Source: Apostichopus japonicus
Lineage: Eukaryota; Echinodermata; Holothuroidea; Aspidochirotida; Stichopodidae
Direction of reading: 5' to 3'
Length of the DNA stretch: 64,000 nucleotides
NCBI RefSeq assembly: GCF_037975245.1
Contig: NC_092583.1
Span: 14,859,264 to 14,923,263, forward strand
Under the pieces are notes generated by a model. The model was not told the origin of the DNA, ran no database searches, and saw only the letters and a list, made by a program, of their open reading frames with translations. Positions 33,644 to 47,311 of the stretch are shown piece by piece (the stretch's first letter is position 1; every line of letters starts with the position of its first letter). The position numbers and the translations under genes were made by a program.

Positions 33644-35932
33644 GTAAATAGGGAGACGGCTTACCTTGTTTCGTCTATGAACTTTGAAATCGCAGAATGG
33701 AAGTTTTTACCCAAGTTTTGTAATATATGTGAGCTTTTGAAGCTAGAGGCAGTTAACTTTCAGCCTCATTTTTTAAAGAATTCTTTTTATTGGTGCATTT
33801 GTTACATAGCAGGAATTTAAATTACCTTCCCTCAGAAACTACAATTCATTGTTTGCCTCAATGTAACATCTTATGCTACAAATTTGTTAGTGAGTTCATT
33901 GTGAGAAATTTGTATAAGATTTTAAACACATCGGATTCATTGCTTATAATTTATGCAAAATATGTGACTTATCGTTACCGATGATGATGGCTTTTGCAGA
34001 AATTTGATGTCTTTGTCGTATTTGGAACAAGAATAGAAACATACAACAAGGAACTTGAAAATTCTGCTTATGGTATTCTGCCTACTTTAAAACTTTCTTT
34101 TGCTTAAAAAATTTACTCCTCAGTTTCAAGTAACAAATTTGCCCTAGAAATGGGATATTCATAGTTTATTGGAGAAAGAAGCAAATATTTAGTCCACTCT
34201 TTAAATAAGGCACAAAGGAGCAACAACTGAAAATATAAAAATGACAAATTTCACATTTAAGGTTTATACTTATGATGATGAATCTTTGTTTTTTTTACCA
34301 CGGTTTATCTGATATTTAAAATTGTATGGAAAAATGTGGAAAGGGAATTGGTTGGAATTACAAAACAAACTAACCAGGTTTTGTGAAATGTCATGCCTTT
34401 CAAAATATCTATTGAAATATGGCTGTTGTTATTTGAACTTTGTGAAGTTTTCTGTTGTTGGTTTTCAAAAAATAAGACAAAAGAAAGGGCTATGACAATC
34501 AGAAGTATATGTCCCAGTACAATTATAATCAACCTGGCCAATATATATTTTTTTTCGTCATAAAATCTTTTAAACAGTTTGCTATTAACCCTTACCTGAC
34601 CTATTTATGTGACTTTCATCATTTTAAAAGAACATTTTTGATTAAACTGATGAAATTTTGATCTTTCTATTTCTTCTACTATGTTGCTTTCTACTTTTTC
34701 TTTACTCTCTATTATTGAGTCGATATAAACAGCATCATCTCTCATGATGTATATGATATAAAATCCTAGCTTGAAGTAGATAGGAATTCTTCAAATACCA
34801 ATTACTGGAATGTCTCTCTGAGGTCTACTTCTTTCCCAGGAGTTTATATTAAGGCACTCCAGAGGCCTGTGAAGGGTTATATGTACAGATTTTCAGCAAC
34901 TGGTAATGTCTTGTTAGAAATAGAGAGAAGCTCAAAGGAGGATTTTGTTCTGACAACATTTATAGCAGGCTCTCAACCTTTTTGGAAACAAATGGAAAAG
35001 TTCTTTGATTGCTAGGATTAACACCTCCCCTCTGCCCTCCCTGGAGTATTAAAACATAATACAGTTTAAAAGTTAAATTTAAAATAAAATCTGACAAATT
35101 TAATTGTGATCGACAGAGGGATATTAAAATGGAGTTAACAATTGATGGAGTAGAGGGGGGGGGGGGGGGGATGTTTCTTTATCCTCACTATTATATAAGG
35201 AAATCTGTGTAAGGAATAAATATCATTACATATATGAATAAATGCAGAAAGTTTGGTGAGCAAAAGTTTGAACTACGGATTCTTTGAGTAAAGACTTGTG
35301 GTAGGGGAGCCTTGTTATTTATTAATTTACTTCGATTAAAGTTATGACTTGCGCTAGACAAGAAATGTTCACTGACTTGGAAATTAAGTCAAGGCTTGAA
35401 ATGAAGGGATTGGCAATTTGAAAATATTCATGAATGGATTATTGAATCTCGTAAATATCATATTGGATCGTTAAGTGAACACTTTTAGAACTCCATATTT
35501 AATTGCTGAAAAAAATCAAGCATTGAAATAACTAGTTATCATTTGCTGAGGATGGTTAATAGAATGCTATAAATTTCTGACTTTTACTGGATTAAAAACT
35601 GAGCAAATACCGGAAATTTTCTTCCCGCTCCCAATTTTTAATAATTCAATTTTAACACTTTTGTGTATATTTGAAGTTTTCAACCAGGATCAATACGATG
35701 TATAATTTTGAAAAAAGGAAAAAGATATGAATTTGTTTAAACTGGGACACAGGAACATGAAAAAGTACATATAAAGCAAATCGAAATAAAAGAGAAAAGA
35801 AACACATAGTACAAGCAATGAGCATGGCTTGATGATGGCCTTTCCTAATATTGAAGCTGTGTTTGAATTCTTTATGAAGCCCACTAATTGTTTTATAACG
35901 TTCATCTGCTAATTTCCTATCCCCTTCAATAG
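33644..35932 (+). other. Intron between exons 35 and 36
   Basis: 2289 nt, AT-rich, phase 1. It contains a run of 16 G at 35155-35170. I see no exon, RNA gene or recognisable mobile element in it. The minus-strand open frames near 35.65-36.24 kb show no family motif. Confidence 0.7.
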
Positions 35933-35981
35933 GAGCCTCCAAGCCTGTTGCCCAATATGAAGAATACTCTTTCTCAGAAAG
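35933..35981 (+). CDS. Gene 1 exon 36: short tail exon
   Basis: 49 nt, phase 1 in and phase 2 out (AG|GTAAGG). With the split codons it encodes GASKPVAQYEEYSFSER. The acceptor is CCCCTTCAATAG. The support is the strong donor, a frame that fits exon 35, and a plausible tail sequence with Tyr/Ser/Glu. It is too short to be certain from sequence alone. Confidence 0.7.
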
Positions 35982-36523
35982 GTAAGGACAAAAAAACAAC
36001 AAAAGAAAAACAAACGTTCTGACGACTTTTGAGTCAACCTACCTACCTCCCTTTCATGTTCTCTTATTAACTTGTATTCCTCTCTTCCTCTCACCGCTGC
36101 AATTAACATCTCTTCGGCGATAACTCTGGCCTAGCTGTTTTAGTGGACTCATTATTAAATTCCTCCACAGTTCAACCTCTCTATTCATCCATGTAGTTCC
36201 CAGCTCTTTCCTAATATTCTCCCAATTTTTCTTCATTTTCTTCTTTTCGTTCTATTCAAACCTTTCTTTTTCTTTCCTTTCAATGTTCTTTAAATTCAGA
36301 TCAAAATTTCTCATAACATTCATTCCAGAAATTCAGGGAAAGAATATTAATATTAGTAGAGAAATAACAACCAATTTTTTTCGTTCTTGACCCAAGATGT
36401 TGTTTTTTTTCATTATATGTTGAGTTAAAGAACTAACAGCACAAAACATCACAACTGTCAAATTTCACGCCACACCAACAAAATTGTAGCTTCCATCATG
36501 AAAAAAAAAGTCACAGCTAATGA

Positions 36524-36580
36524 GTTTTCATGCATACCTAATGGGTATTCATGCATACCTAATGGGTATTCATATACATG
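36524..36580 (+). repeat. 21-bp tandem repeat before exon 37
   Basis: About 2.7 copies of a unit containing TTCATGCATACCTAATGGGT. It ends about 20 nt before the exon 37 acceptor and so covers the likely branch-point zone. Confidence 0.85.
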
Positions 36581-36601
36581 TTCATGCTATCACTTCTGCA
36601 G

Positions 36602-36668
36602 CACGTGGACTGAGGAAGAGACCCTCGAAGTTGGAAGGAAGGTTTACATGCCAAGGCGTGAATTTTAA
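36602..36668 (+). CDS. Gene 1 exon 37: probable terminal exon with stop codon
   Basis: The acceptor is CACTTCTGCAG. Phase 2 in, matching exon 36. The frame reads STWTEEETLEVGRKVYMPRR followed by EF and TAA at 36666-36668. I saw no AATAAA or ATTAAA between the stop and about 38.05 kb (ATTAAA at 38054, AATAAA at 38667), so a 3' UTR would be over 1 kb or use a variant signal. An alternative is a GC donor (CAAG|GCGTGA at 36655/36656), which would make this a 54-nt phase 2-2 internal exon. Confidence 0.65.
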
Positions 36669-39600
36669 TCTTTGATTTTCATTTCCTAATTACTCATTCG
36701 AAAAGACAGAGAAATTGATATTGTTTTTTTAAATTAGAGATTGCAAAATAAGTTTGTAAGTTCCAAGAGCTAATCGATATGAAAAGAACAAAATTAATTG
36801 TTGCAACATATTTCAGAAAGCGTTTATCCTGACATTAAGGAACTGTATAGGAAATGTACAGACCTGTGTCATAACTCCATTGTTTAAAAAAATTTGTACA
36901 AAGAAATTTTCACTTCTGATGATGGACAATATTAGTAACTTGCAACACATAATCATCTTATTTTATCGAGACAAACTGTGTCTTACGCTATGAGATTTAT
37001 CTATCAAGTGTAGTTTCTGAGGGAAAATACCATTAATATGAAAATAACTTCTTTTTGTTTGAAAGTTACTGTTAGTTTTATTCCGTTGCTAATTTCTTGC
37101 TTTATTATGTATGAGTGTAATGGTGTAGAGAGATGCCATAGGGTATTGTATATAGATTTGCAGTGTTATTCAGAGCAGTTTTTTAGTTCAGTTAGCTTTT
37201 CATTTCTTGTTGTTTTTTCACCTTTTCATTTGATTGTGCATACTCAAATTATGCATATAAGTACTTTTTGTTAATAATGTAATATGATTGGTAGTATTTC
37301 CAAAAAATATTTTAGAATCTAGAAACTTTGCATTCGACTCTTGTAGAAGTCGTGTTTGAATTGTGTTACTGATATAAATTCATCCCACTCATTTAGATAC
37401 GCAAATAGATATTAGTTTGAAATATATCTGATCTCAATTTTGCGGCAAACTCTTTCTAGCCAGTGCCAAAAAGATCCAGCGTGGTGTATGAGTAGTTACA
37501 ATCTTGTGAGCTGTTCATTGGAAATTAACAAACATGAGACAAAAGATATCAGAAACTTTACCTGATTGTGTTTTCTTTTAAAGACTATGTTTTTTCAAGA
37601 TATGATGAGGTAGGATATAGGGAGAGAGGATGATGGTGGTCTCTGCAAAATGTTTGAAACTAATACTCAGAAGCTGGTCCTAGCAATCATGTGTTTTGGG
37701 GTCTTCATGAGCACTATTTAACCATAACAAACTGAGCTCCATATGTTATTCTGCATCCATTATAAGGATACAAAATTTACAGATGTAAACATGTGATTGT
37801 TTACATTATTGTAATATATTTGAGATCCTGTGTTTATTTGCTTTAATAGTTCCTAAGTTCAGGGTAGGTACCATCCTCTCTCTCTCTTTCCAAAAATACC
37901 TTTTTCTTTTGGTCATATTTTCAAAATGTTTTGTTAAAAAATGTTTATTTTTGGATGTTAAACGGTTAGTTCTACAAGCAATATTTTCTGCACAAATATG
38001 ACAGATATGCAATATGCATCATGTCTAGAATAATTAGAAAGCTTTTCTATTTTATTAAACTTAAGTATAATCTGCGTATAAAACAAAAACTATATTCTGA
38101 GTTTACACCAAGTTATGCCTTGAAGTTTTGGTATCGAAATTCATATATATATCATAATATATTATCATGCTTTTATAATCTAGTCATATGTATATGTATT
38201 CAACATAAATCAAATACATGGTGCCTTTCTCCGACCTTTTGCAAACAGAAATCTTTTACTCTTGTTGTGGTAATTTGAGGATATGTTTCATAAATATTCA
38301 TGGGTGTCTCCCATAGGTTCCTAGAGACCTCTCCCACAGGTTCCTAGAAGACCTCCCCCCCAAAACAATTCCTGGCTTTGCCAAATGACCAGCAAAAGTT
38401 TTGTAATCATTCAAAAGATACTTTTGTAACATCACACATTTGTTTCATTTATTTCATTGTACTTATCATAGAGATTGACTGCAATACATAAACGCTCATT
38501 TGCACATTCATAAAATATTTGCTTGGGAGTTGTCTATTTCTTTTTCATTGTTTTGTTCCATTTTATTTTATTTTTTTTTGTATTGTTTTGTGTGCAAAAT
38601 ATCAAACCTGTTCATCAAAGTTTTAATTAAAATTTCCATAAATTCCCATCACTGCAGTAGTAATTCAATAAATTTAATTCCATTAATTCATGTCATAAAA
38701 TCTAATGAAATTTCAAATTTTGCACCATTCACATATCTATTTTCAAGTTTCCTTTTCCTTTTAACTTGTTTATTATAATATGTTTTATAATATTCCTATT
38801 GTTTATATGGAACTTTAGGTCCAAAAATAAGCAAAAATCCCATTTTCACCTGCTGTATTTAAGAAAAATTATCAATTTTTTCCAAGAAAATATATTTTTA
38901 TTTTTTCTAATGGGTTTCAAGAGAAAATACATGTGCCCAGTGATCTACAACAGTCAGTCTTATGTAAGATTGAGTGTATAACACCACCATTAATCTAAGC
39001 TGTGTATCTCTTGCAAAGTTTGTTCAAAAGTCACATAACACAATAGCTAAAATACTGATTTTTCCTTAAAAACTATATCAAAAATATTTATTTATAAGTT
39101 TTTCAAATGAATTGTGACAGCCTGTTTATCATCGGATTGATTCTTTTTACTGGCCATTTTGGGAATGAAATGTCAGACAGTGCTGAGGGATATGATGATG
39201 CCCGATTAACTTGTGTATTATTATGTCATTATGCTTCTTTATATTTGACCTTAAATGACCTTTTAGCTATTAAACGTTCTAGGGCAGGCAAAGGGTTTGT
39301 ATTTTCTATTTATCAAAGGGATATTCAGGATTTGATTCACCTTAAAATATCACCTTAACAAGCTGGAAATTGTGTTAAGGTTCAGGCAAGAAATTCCTAT
39401 TTCAGTAATGGACACTTTTCTCGAAGGAGGAATCTAGCCCGTTATAGACTTAAGTTCTTACTTCTCTAAATTACAGTTCGATCTGTAAGAAATTGGAATG
39501 TAAGAAACCAGGATTGAATTATTTTGTTATAACTTGTTGATAACTTACACATCATTAGAAGTTGTTGCTGCTTGCCACTGTATTAATTGTAGCTACTCGA

Positions 39601-42600
39601 TGTCCAATTCTGTATGCGTAGGTCCTCTTCCCTCAGGAATTGATTGGATTTTATGTAGATTTATGTAGAAAGAAGTTGTTACATTTACCTGTAATGCCCC
39701 CAACCAACCTCCCCTCTCCCCAACCACCCTCCCTGCCATCATCTCACTACTTGAACAGAGACTAATGTTTGTGGCAGATGGATCATGATTATGGTTAGCT
39801 TAAAGCAAACAGCTTAAACATTCCTCAATTTTTCATCTCCTTCAAAGACATGCTCTATAACAAACTTGCTATAAGTCATAGGTGGAAAGATCTTACACCC
39901 TCCCTCCCACTTACCTTTATACCCATGGATTCAAAATGCAGAACCTCTCTGTTTGTCCTTTAATCTCTAACCTGGATCCACTAAATACCCATCTCTTGTC
40001 TCTTGTGTGATGCGATTCCCTCCAGCAAATCTAATCAAAACTACTTAGGAGGACTAGAGTACACCTGATTTGGGGATGTGTACTTTTATTAGAATTAGGA
40101 CGCAACCTAGTCGTCAGTAGTCAAACTCGATTGCCTTCACTTTTGCTTTTATTACGTTTCTGGTCACACCAATGTTTATGTGATTTCTAAGATTTCTTTG
40201 GAAAGATTCTGCTGTTGCTGTAGTGTGATTGTATCCATTAGAAATAATCCATCCACAGGTTTAAACTGGTTTTCTTTCATATGACCACTGTATCAACCTA
40301 AAAGCTTTTTAGAAAGTCTTAGAACTGCCTTTTAAGGTGAATTTGTCATTTAAGTCCACCAAATTATTATTAGATATGATTTAATCTTAATAATAACCTA
40401 CAAAGGCTTGCTACAAAACAATAAAGCATAACATTATATTTGTGGGCCAAAATATCATCTTATAGTAGATTAAACAATTAATAAGGAATGTTCAGAATGC
40501 TTCTTACCCCAAAGATCTCTCTGTTACATATTCGAATATCCAATCAAGTGAATAAATTTAAACAACTTTTAAGAATTAGGTTTTTAATATGTTAAAACTC
40601 AAAATGTAATTTTTCACTCGGTGTTAGCTTGTTCTGGGTCTGATGTGAATGACTGCTCTGTCGTACAATATGTAAGATCTCTTAAACTGAGACTCCTCTC
40701 CAGTATATGATACACCACAACACTTTACTATTACCCCTTGGACCAACATGCATAAAGATACCATGCCTGCCATCAGGGGAACAAAAGTACCTTCAACCTT
40801 TCTGAATAGCCTTTATACAATAGTAACTATCCCAGTATCCCTTTTATGGGCCATGCACACCAAGATTCAGTTTTAACTTGTATGAGTTAGTTTTAACTTG
40901 TATGAGTTAGTTTTAAACTCATTTTTATCAGCTTTCAAGCAAATAATAACGAAAGTTTAAAGATACATTGTACTTTTCCCCAATCTTATGTTGCTTGATG
41001 ACTGTCACATGGTTAACACAGAGGAGTGGTGACTGGGGACTTGTCTGCTTTTAGCACAGTGACTAAGGGTTCCATAATAAGGTGTTGGTTCTTTAACTGA
41101 TCTTAATTATTTTGTTTTACTTTTGTAGCTGTTGAAAAACTAAGACAACTGAGAAATATTCCTATCAATAACAAAAAGTATCATAGATTGTCAGGAAGTT
41201 GGCGTTGAGTAAATGTTAGTGTTATGCTGATAGTTCTTTCAAGGATGTTTCCCTATAATGCTCTTAAACTATTTGAAGGAGGGGGGCAGGGGGGGGGGGT
41301 GTGTGGGAGAAGTCTTTCTTATTGTGAGGTGGGGGTGGGATAGATAGACATTCTCTGTTTTGGAAGTATTCATATAGTATTATAAAAATTCAGTGTTGGC
41401 AGATAAAAATTCTTGGCATTCAGTGACTGTCTTTCAAGAACTTAAAAAGTGGTAGATAGCAGAGATCATAAAATGGACGAATTTGGATAATAATGTTGTA
41501 ATCATTTCTATTAAACCTGTCAGAAACATCTATCCATTCGTTGCTTTGTATTCACTGTGAAGGTATTCACTGAACATGAAATTTACTTTGTGAAACACCC
41601 TGAAACTTGGTCGGTTCAAACTGGTAGGCTAGGTCTCTCGGTGCTACGTACCACTGATAAATTTGATATCTGAAATGTAATATAGGTTGCCATAATGTTC
41701 TTTAGTCAGGACACAGGACAGATGAAACACCACAAGTGAATCTGTAGGTAATATTTAAATATGCCTCCATTACATAGTCTTAATGCTTCCCCCCTTGGAA
41801 TGAAAAAAAAAACTTGACTGGTTTGAACATTGCAGCTGATTACAGAACTTACTTACACTTAGTGACACTTTGAGATTCTGGAAAGGAGGGTAGAGCGAGG
41901 CGGGGGGGGGGGGGGACATCTTGTTGAAGTAATATCCTGGCTGTACTTTTTAAGGGAGAAAATTGAAAATTCTAAATGCCACAGAAACCCATATTTTCTG
42001 TCTCTATTTTCTTCTGAGAATAATTCGTGAATGCAAATCATAAAACAATGAAAAGATAACAAAGACACAAAAGATTCGACAATAAATCTTGTTTCTTTCA
42101 CTTTTAATGTGAGCCATCTTTACTTGAGAACTGAGGAAACAGAAGGGAACTTACCTTTAAGGAACTGCCAGCTTCATTCCCTCGTCTTGTAGATACTTTC
42201 TGTAAACATTACAAGTCTACAAACACCAATGTGGTCTTATTGGTATTGTGTGATTGAGTTTGTCATACTCCATCTTTAAAGAACTAAGTCACTATTAATA
42301 CTTCTTGGTTAACAGATAAACAGTTGCCAGGCATAGGTTTACATTGCAAGTAAATTCCGTCTCCAGCAGTTTGGCAAATGTGGCTCTCTCTGTCACAAAC
42401 TCCGATCCTTTCCCTGCAAAACATGTCTTGGAACCCACCACCCCCCATTCCCACCCCTGCAAAAAATAGCTTATGTGGATATTGAAAGTTTTTATAAACA
42501 AAAGTATTTTGTACACCACATTTTAAGATCTTTTGTGAGTGAACAGCTGGTTGTGTGAACAATTGTTAAGCAAATTTGTAATACACAGCTTTTATATTGT

Positions 42601-42940
42601 CCATCCTAGCAGTTCAGTGAATTCTTGTTATTTCTAAGATTCTAAAGAATACTTCTTTAAGTGAATTCTTTGGTATTATTTCTTCACATTATATTTCACT
42701 GGTAATTCAAGTTTGTCAAAATTATAGTAAAACTTGAAACATATAGCTACAAACTGACTTTCATTTACATTCCGTTTCTATTCGCGAGTACAAAATGCCT
42801 TAAATTCTTGTCTGTGAAAACAAATTGTTCATGCACAAAGTTTCTTCCGCTTGTCTGCCCTTAGGCCTTACGTGTGGTATCTGATACCGATTGAAAGGTA
42901 TGGTTGTTTAGTTCAATTGTGTATTCATACCTATTAATGG
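36669..42940. other. Non-coding region after gene 1
   Basis: This is AT-rich sequence, presumably gene 1 3' UTR followed by intergenic DNA, or an intron if the two genes are one. Visible items are a two-copy 20-bp repeat around 40871-40919 (TTTTAACTTGTATGAGTTAG) and G runs near 41279-41299 and 41902-41915. Open frames of 60-92 codons occur on both strands (for example 38500-38778 and 39107-39358), but they are AT-rich and show no domain motif. I recognise no gene. Confidence 0.6.
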
Positions 42941-42944
42941 GATA

Positions 42945-43790
42945 TAATCGTTTCATACATAGCAAAAAGAGATATTATCATGCCATACATGCTTAAAGGA
43001 TATGCATTATACTTTCGCATATTAAAAGGATATTATTGTTTTGTTCATATTAAAGGGATATTAAACCTGTATTTTCATAAATATTGAACGGCTGATAAAC
43101 TTTCATGTATTAAAGGATATTATAGTTTCGTACATACTACAGGATATCAGGTCTATAAGTTTCATACATATTAAACTGCTGTTATAGTTTTCAAGTATTA
43201 AAGGATATTGTAGTGCGAACATGTTAAAAGGGATATTAGGCCTATAGTTTCATACATATAAACGGCTGTTAAACTTTCATGTATTAAAGGATATTATAGT
43301 TCCGTACATATTAAAGGGATACTAGGCCTATAGTTTCATACATATTAAACGGCTGTTAAACTTTCATGTATTAAAGGATATTATAATTTCATACATATTA
43401 AAGGGATATTAGGCCTATAGTTTCATATATATTAAACTGCTGTTAAACTTTCACTTATTATACGATATCATAGTTTCATACATATTAAAGGGATATTAGG
43501 CTTATAGTTACATACATATTAAACGGCTGTATGTACTACTTTTCACATATTCAAGGATATTATATTTCTGTACATATAAAAGGGATACTAGGCCTACAGT
43601 TTCAGATATATTAAATAGCTGTTATACTTTTCACAAATTAAAGGGTATTATAGTTTCATAAAAATTAAGATATATTATAGTTTTATACATATTTAAGGGA
43701 TATTAGACCTATAGTTTCATGAATATTAAACAGGTATTATATTTTTGCATAATTAAAGGATATTATTTTTGTATACATATTAAAGGATTA
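42945..43790 (+). repeat. Minisatellite, about 87-bp unit built from about 29-bp monomers
   Basis: A motif of the type AGGCCTATAGTTTCATACAT recurs at 43238, 43324, 43411, 43498 and 43590, a period of 86-92 bp. Each unit contains about three monomers built around TTAAAGGGATATTA and GTTTCATACATATTAAA. The flanks extend as more degenerate copies from about 42945 to 43790. Confidence 0.88.
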
Positions 43791-46700
43791 TGCTCTCTCA
43801 GACAATGATTTTTTTTCAAGAGGGTCAGCAGGATGCTAGTTCCAGCTAGTTTACAAAAACTTAACAGTCAATATTTGAAATGATAAAACACTGCTAATGT
43901 TATATCCCTTTAATGTGACATCTACAGCATACATATGTTATAAATTCATCCTATATATGATATATTATTTTCACTTTCACACCACATGACAGTATCTGAT
44001 CATATATCTAGTAGGTATCTGGCGAGGAATTTAGTGCTTAGGTTTTGTGTAGCAGTTTTGCAGGCTCTGAATTTGGTCACTTAAAAAATAATATTGTTCC
44101 TAGCTGTGTAAAAGCATTGCTATACATCTTTTGCATTTACATAGCAGTTTACCCATTTTGTGTAACATTTTGCGATGAGATTCAGGATAAATTACTCACT
44201 GGGGATGCAATGATTATCACCTGTGTAAAATAAAGTTACTGTTAAGGAAACCTCATATTCAGACATAACAAAATGGGTAGAAATGAAACAAGAAGGTTGA
44301 AGAAACTACTCCAACAAGATGAATTTACCATAAATTACATTAACAATGCATGCATTTTGTGGTTAGCAACTTTCCAAATGTTGTAAAGATATTAGTTGCA
44401 ACCAGTTTGTCTATGTCTTTACTCATATTAGGGGGGGGGGGGGGGATAGAGAGATAAATATCTCTGTCTTTCACTCATACCATTTAAGCGAAAATCGAAC
44501 CATATTTAGACATAGATGTAGGGAGGGAAAGAAGAAATTAAAGAATACCAGTATTGTTTATTCATTATTTCAGACCATTAAAAATCGATTTTCACTGATG
44601 CCTCTTGCTCTTTATAAACACATATGTAATACAAGTCACCTTTACTATTCAAGACAAATGGACTCTGTAGAATTTAGCTCCATGCTTCATCACATTTTAT
44701 ACTTCAATGTTCTCCTGGAGATGCTTGGGAACACATTGTATACATCATCTGTAATATTGAAAACATGCATCAAAACATATACTTTTGTGTGCTCCTTCTT
44801 AGAGCCACATTTTATATCGGTAAACTGCAATAATTTATCATACCTTATTTTGAATGCATCGTAAACATGATTTTGTTTCTTTGCAACTTGATGTATCAAT
44901 CACACAGCTGGGTAAAGGGGGTGGAGAGGACAGGAGGGCGGGGGGATGGGTGTGGAGAGAAGGGGGAATATAACAATTGTGTACATATGGACAACGATTT
45001 TAATTTCGGAAAAACACACCACATTGTAAGTCAAGCTGGTTTGTTATTTAACAAACGCTTGTGATCTGCTTGGTTTTGATTTTCATAACAACATTGTCGC
45101 ATTAGCTCAAAGCAATCTATTGATGAAAATACATTCAGTTTGTAATATGCAAATCAGGCTAGATCCATAAGTGCATCATATCTAAGAAGGTTATTTGTAG
45201 GGGATTTAGGCCTTGGCCAATTGTTGATATCTGTCATGAAATTAAAATACAAAAAATTGTTAACAGCTTGTTGATCTTTTGCAAAAAAAAAAGTTTAGGT
45301 AAATGCATTTAACCGAAGAGGACAGAATCTTCGTCAGACACAGAATAAATGAAAATTAAAGCATCTGATGTGGTGCTAATGCAACCTAAACAGAGAGAAT
45401 ATTATGTTTGTTCTGACATGTGTTTGCATTGGAGGAGTGACATTTTTATCGCAAAACTACATTCATATTTGATTCTAATATTTCCATTTATCCCTGATTA
45501 TTTGGGTCCCAGCCCTGTCCCATTGCTATACTATGATCTAAATCAATGTACCTTTCGTCTGGTACTACATATAAACCCTTTGCCTGTCTTTTGTGTTGGT
45601 AAAGTTAATCTTTTATACAAACAACCTACAAAAGGTGATTACCTCTTCCTTCACCGCCTCACGGACATTGCTTTCTGAGTCTCTAATCTACGTCATCATC
45701 TTTGTCATCCGCATGCTTAAGTTGTTTAATTTGCAATTATTTTGTGTAATCCTCTCATAATGTTTGTTCTGAAGTACTTTTTTCGTGCTCGTTTGTGGTA
45801 AATGATCTGTATGGTAAATGTTGTTGTGTATGTTGGATATAAAAGGGGTTTAACACCTCTGGACTGGTGGTCGAATTAAATGAAGAATCACGACACTGTA
45901 GGGTGTGATGTGTAGATGGAGCCATACAGAGTCCAGATAAACTATCAGGCCTGTCATCAGCAAGGAGGTAAAGGGGTTAGAGAGAGAGACAAGTAAAACA
46001 GAGAAGAACAGAAGGAAAGGAGGAGGAGGAGGAGGAAGAGAGAAAAAGAAAAGAAACAGTTTATTTCCAGACAGAGGATCCGTACAGAAATGGAGCAAAA
46101 TGCATACTGGTGGAAAGTATCACCTTCTACCAACATTTTGTAAGTTATGTCCTGTGGAACAAGAAAGGAAAGGAAAGGTCTCTCGACCAATTTTAAAGTT
46201 AAATTTTGTTTTCTTTATATTTATGCTCTAATTTAGTCATCTCATCTCTGCAGCTTCTTGGTACTGATGACCTTCTAATTAATTAATGTGAATCTTAAAC
46301 AACCTCATATTTTTCACTTTCAAATCAGTCAGATTTGAAAAATCTATTGGTTGTGTGTAGTAACTCTGAGGTTTGTTGGTATGTTCAATTTCTGTATCAT
46401 GCATGCCTTTTTTTGAGGAGGGGACAGGGGAGGGGGGGGGGGCAGAGGTGGATGAGACTTACGATGGCATCAATCCTTCCAGCCTATAAATATAGTCTTT
46501 GACTCAATGAGGATACCAAATTGCAGGAGTTGCATGAAACTTGTTTGGAGATTGGATAGAAGAACTGGAGTTGTGACGGTTGCTTTCATCCTGTCGAAAG
46601 AGAAAAGAATATTGTTTGAGCAGACAAACTGAAATATTGAGTGTATAATTACAATAGTAAATACATCATATGACAAACAAGTAGTCACAGAGTTAAGGCC

Positions 46701-47301
46701 CGAACAGTAAACTGCAAGACTTTGAGTATAAATTAATGAATTGATTTAAAATAGAAAAATGGAAATAAACTACAATTAAGAGGTGAAAATTGCCATTTGT
46801 TGTATACAACATACTTCCATTGTAACAATTAACTTAACATTGCTCTCATCTAATAATAAAGATGGCTGCAAATAAAATTTAATGAAGCAATTAAAACTCA
46901 AATCTGTCATCACGACACAATCATGTTCATCTCTTTCCCGTAAGAAGTTACCTTTGACATTTCTTCTGTTAAACCTGATCGTTGGCTCGCTATTACCACC
47001 CAAGACTACTTTATATAGATTTTAATTACACAGTATGCTATGTAACAATGGATTTGATCCATGTTGTGTGTGATACATACTGGTACAATCTTGGAGAACT
47101 ATATTCATGTACTCGTCTTCTGTTTACCCCCCAAAACACCTCATATATTCCCTAGCACCTGTCGTTGGCCTTGGAGGGGGCAAGGCAAAGATAGGCAGTA
47201 ACGTTCCTCGTCATGAGAAATGAAGCATCTAGCAACAGGAGTAAGGTTTATGATTACCCAGCTACAAAAATGTTTCTCTGTGGGACGAGAGCTGTGTCAA
47301 C

Positions 47302-47311
47302 AACAGCTGTT
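47302..47311. promoter_or_regulatory. AACAGCTGTT E-box (MyoD-type)
   Basis: This is an exact palindromic E-box with the flanks preferred by myogenic bHLH factors, in locally GC-richer sequence about 12.4 kb before the gene 2 ATG. Function is inferred only from the motif and the muscle-gene context. Confidence 0.35.

Larger units (their letters stand above)
1497..36668 (+). other. Gene 1: giant tandem-Ig (titin/connectin-family) protein, 3' part, 37 exons
   Basis: I joined 37 exons using AG..GT boundaries. Their lengths sum to 8822 nt; after the two bases that finish the first split codon this is 2940 codons including TAA at 36666-36668, with no internal stop. The product holds 29 immunoglobulin I-set domains (20 on single exons 1-20, then 21/22, 23, 24/25, 26, 27/28, 29/30, 31/32, 33/34 and 35) and a tail of about 38 residues. 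I see no Fn3, kinase, PEVK or transmembrane segment. The 5' part lies before the window, because exon 1 begins inside a codon. Proteins of this build are elastic or scaffold filaments of the sarcomere; that role is inferred. Domains 1-17 share a linker like EPPPSKP and a core GGYPPPK.TWYKDG, which points to recent tandem exon duplication. I cannot assign a named orthologue. Titin-like, kettin-like or a CCDC141-locus relative are all possible. Confidence 0.88.

Noticed and set aside
1497-36668. Possibility that gene 1 is a secreted or membrane Ig protein such as hemicentin or an Ig-type adhesion protein
   Set aside because: No signal peptide, transmembrane segment or extracellular partner domain is visible, and many domains lack the disulphide cysteines. 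The I-set style and the titin-like neighbour favour an intracellular sarcomeric protein, although the N-terminus is outside the window.
45349-45678. 109-codon open frame on the + strand
   Set aside because: No recognisable domain, and hydrophobic runs typical of AT-rich non-coding sequence.
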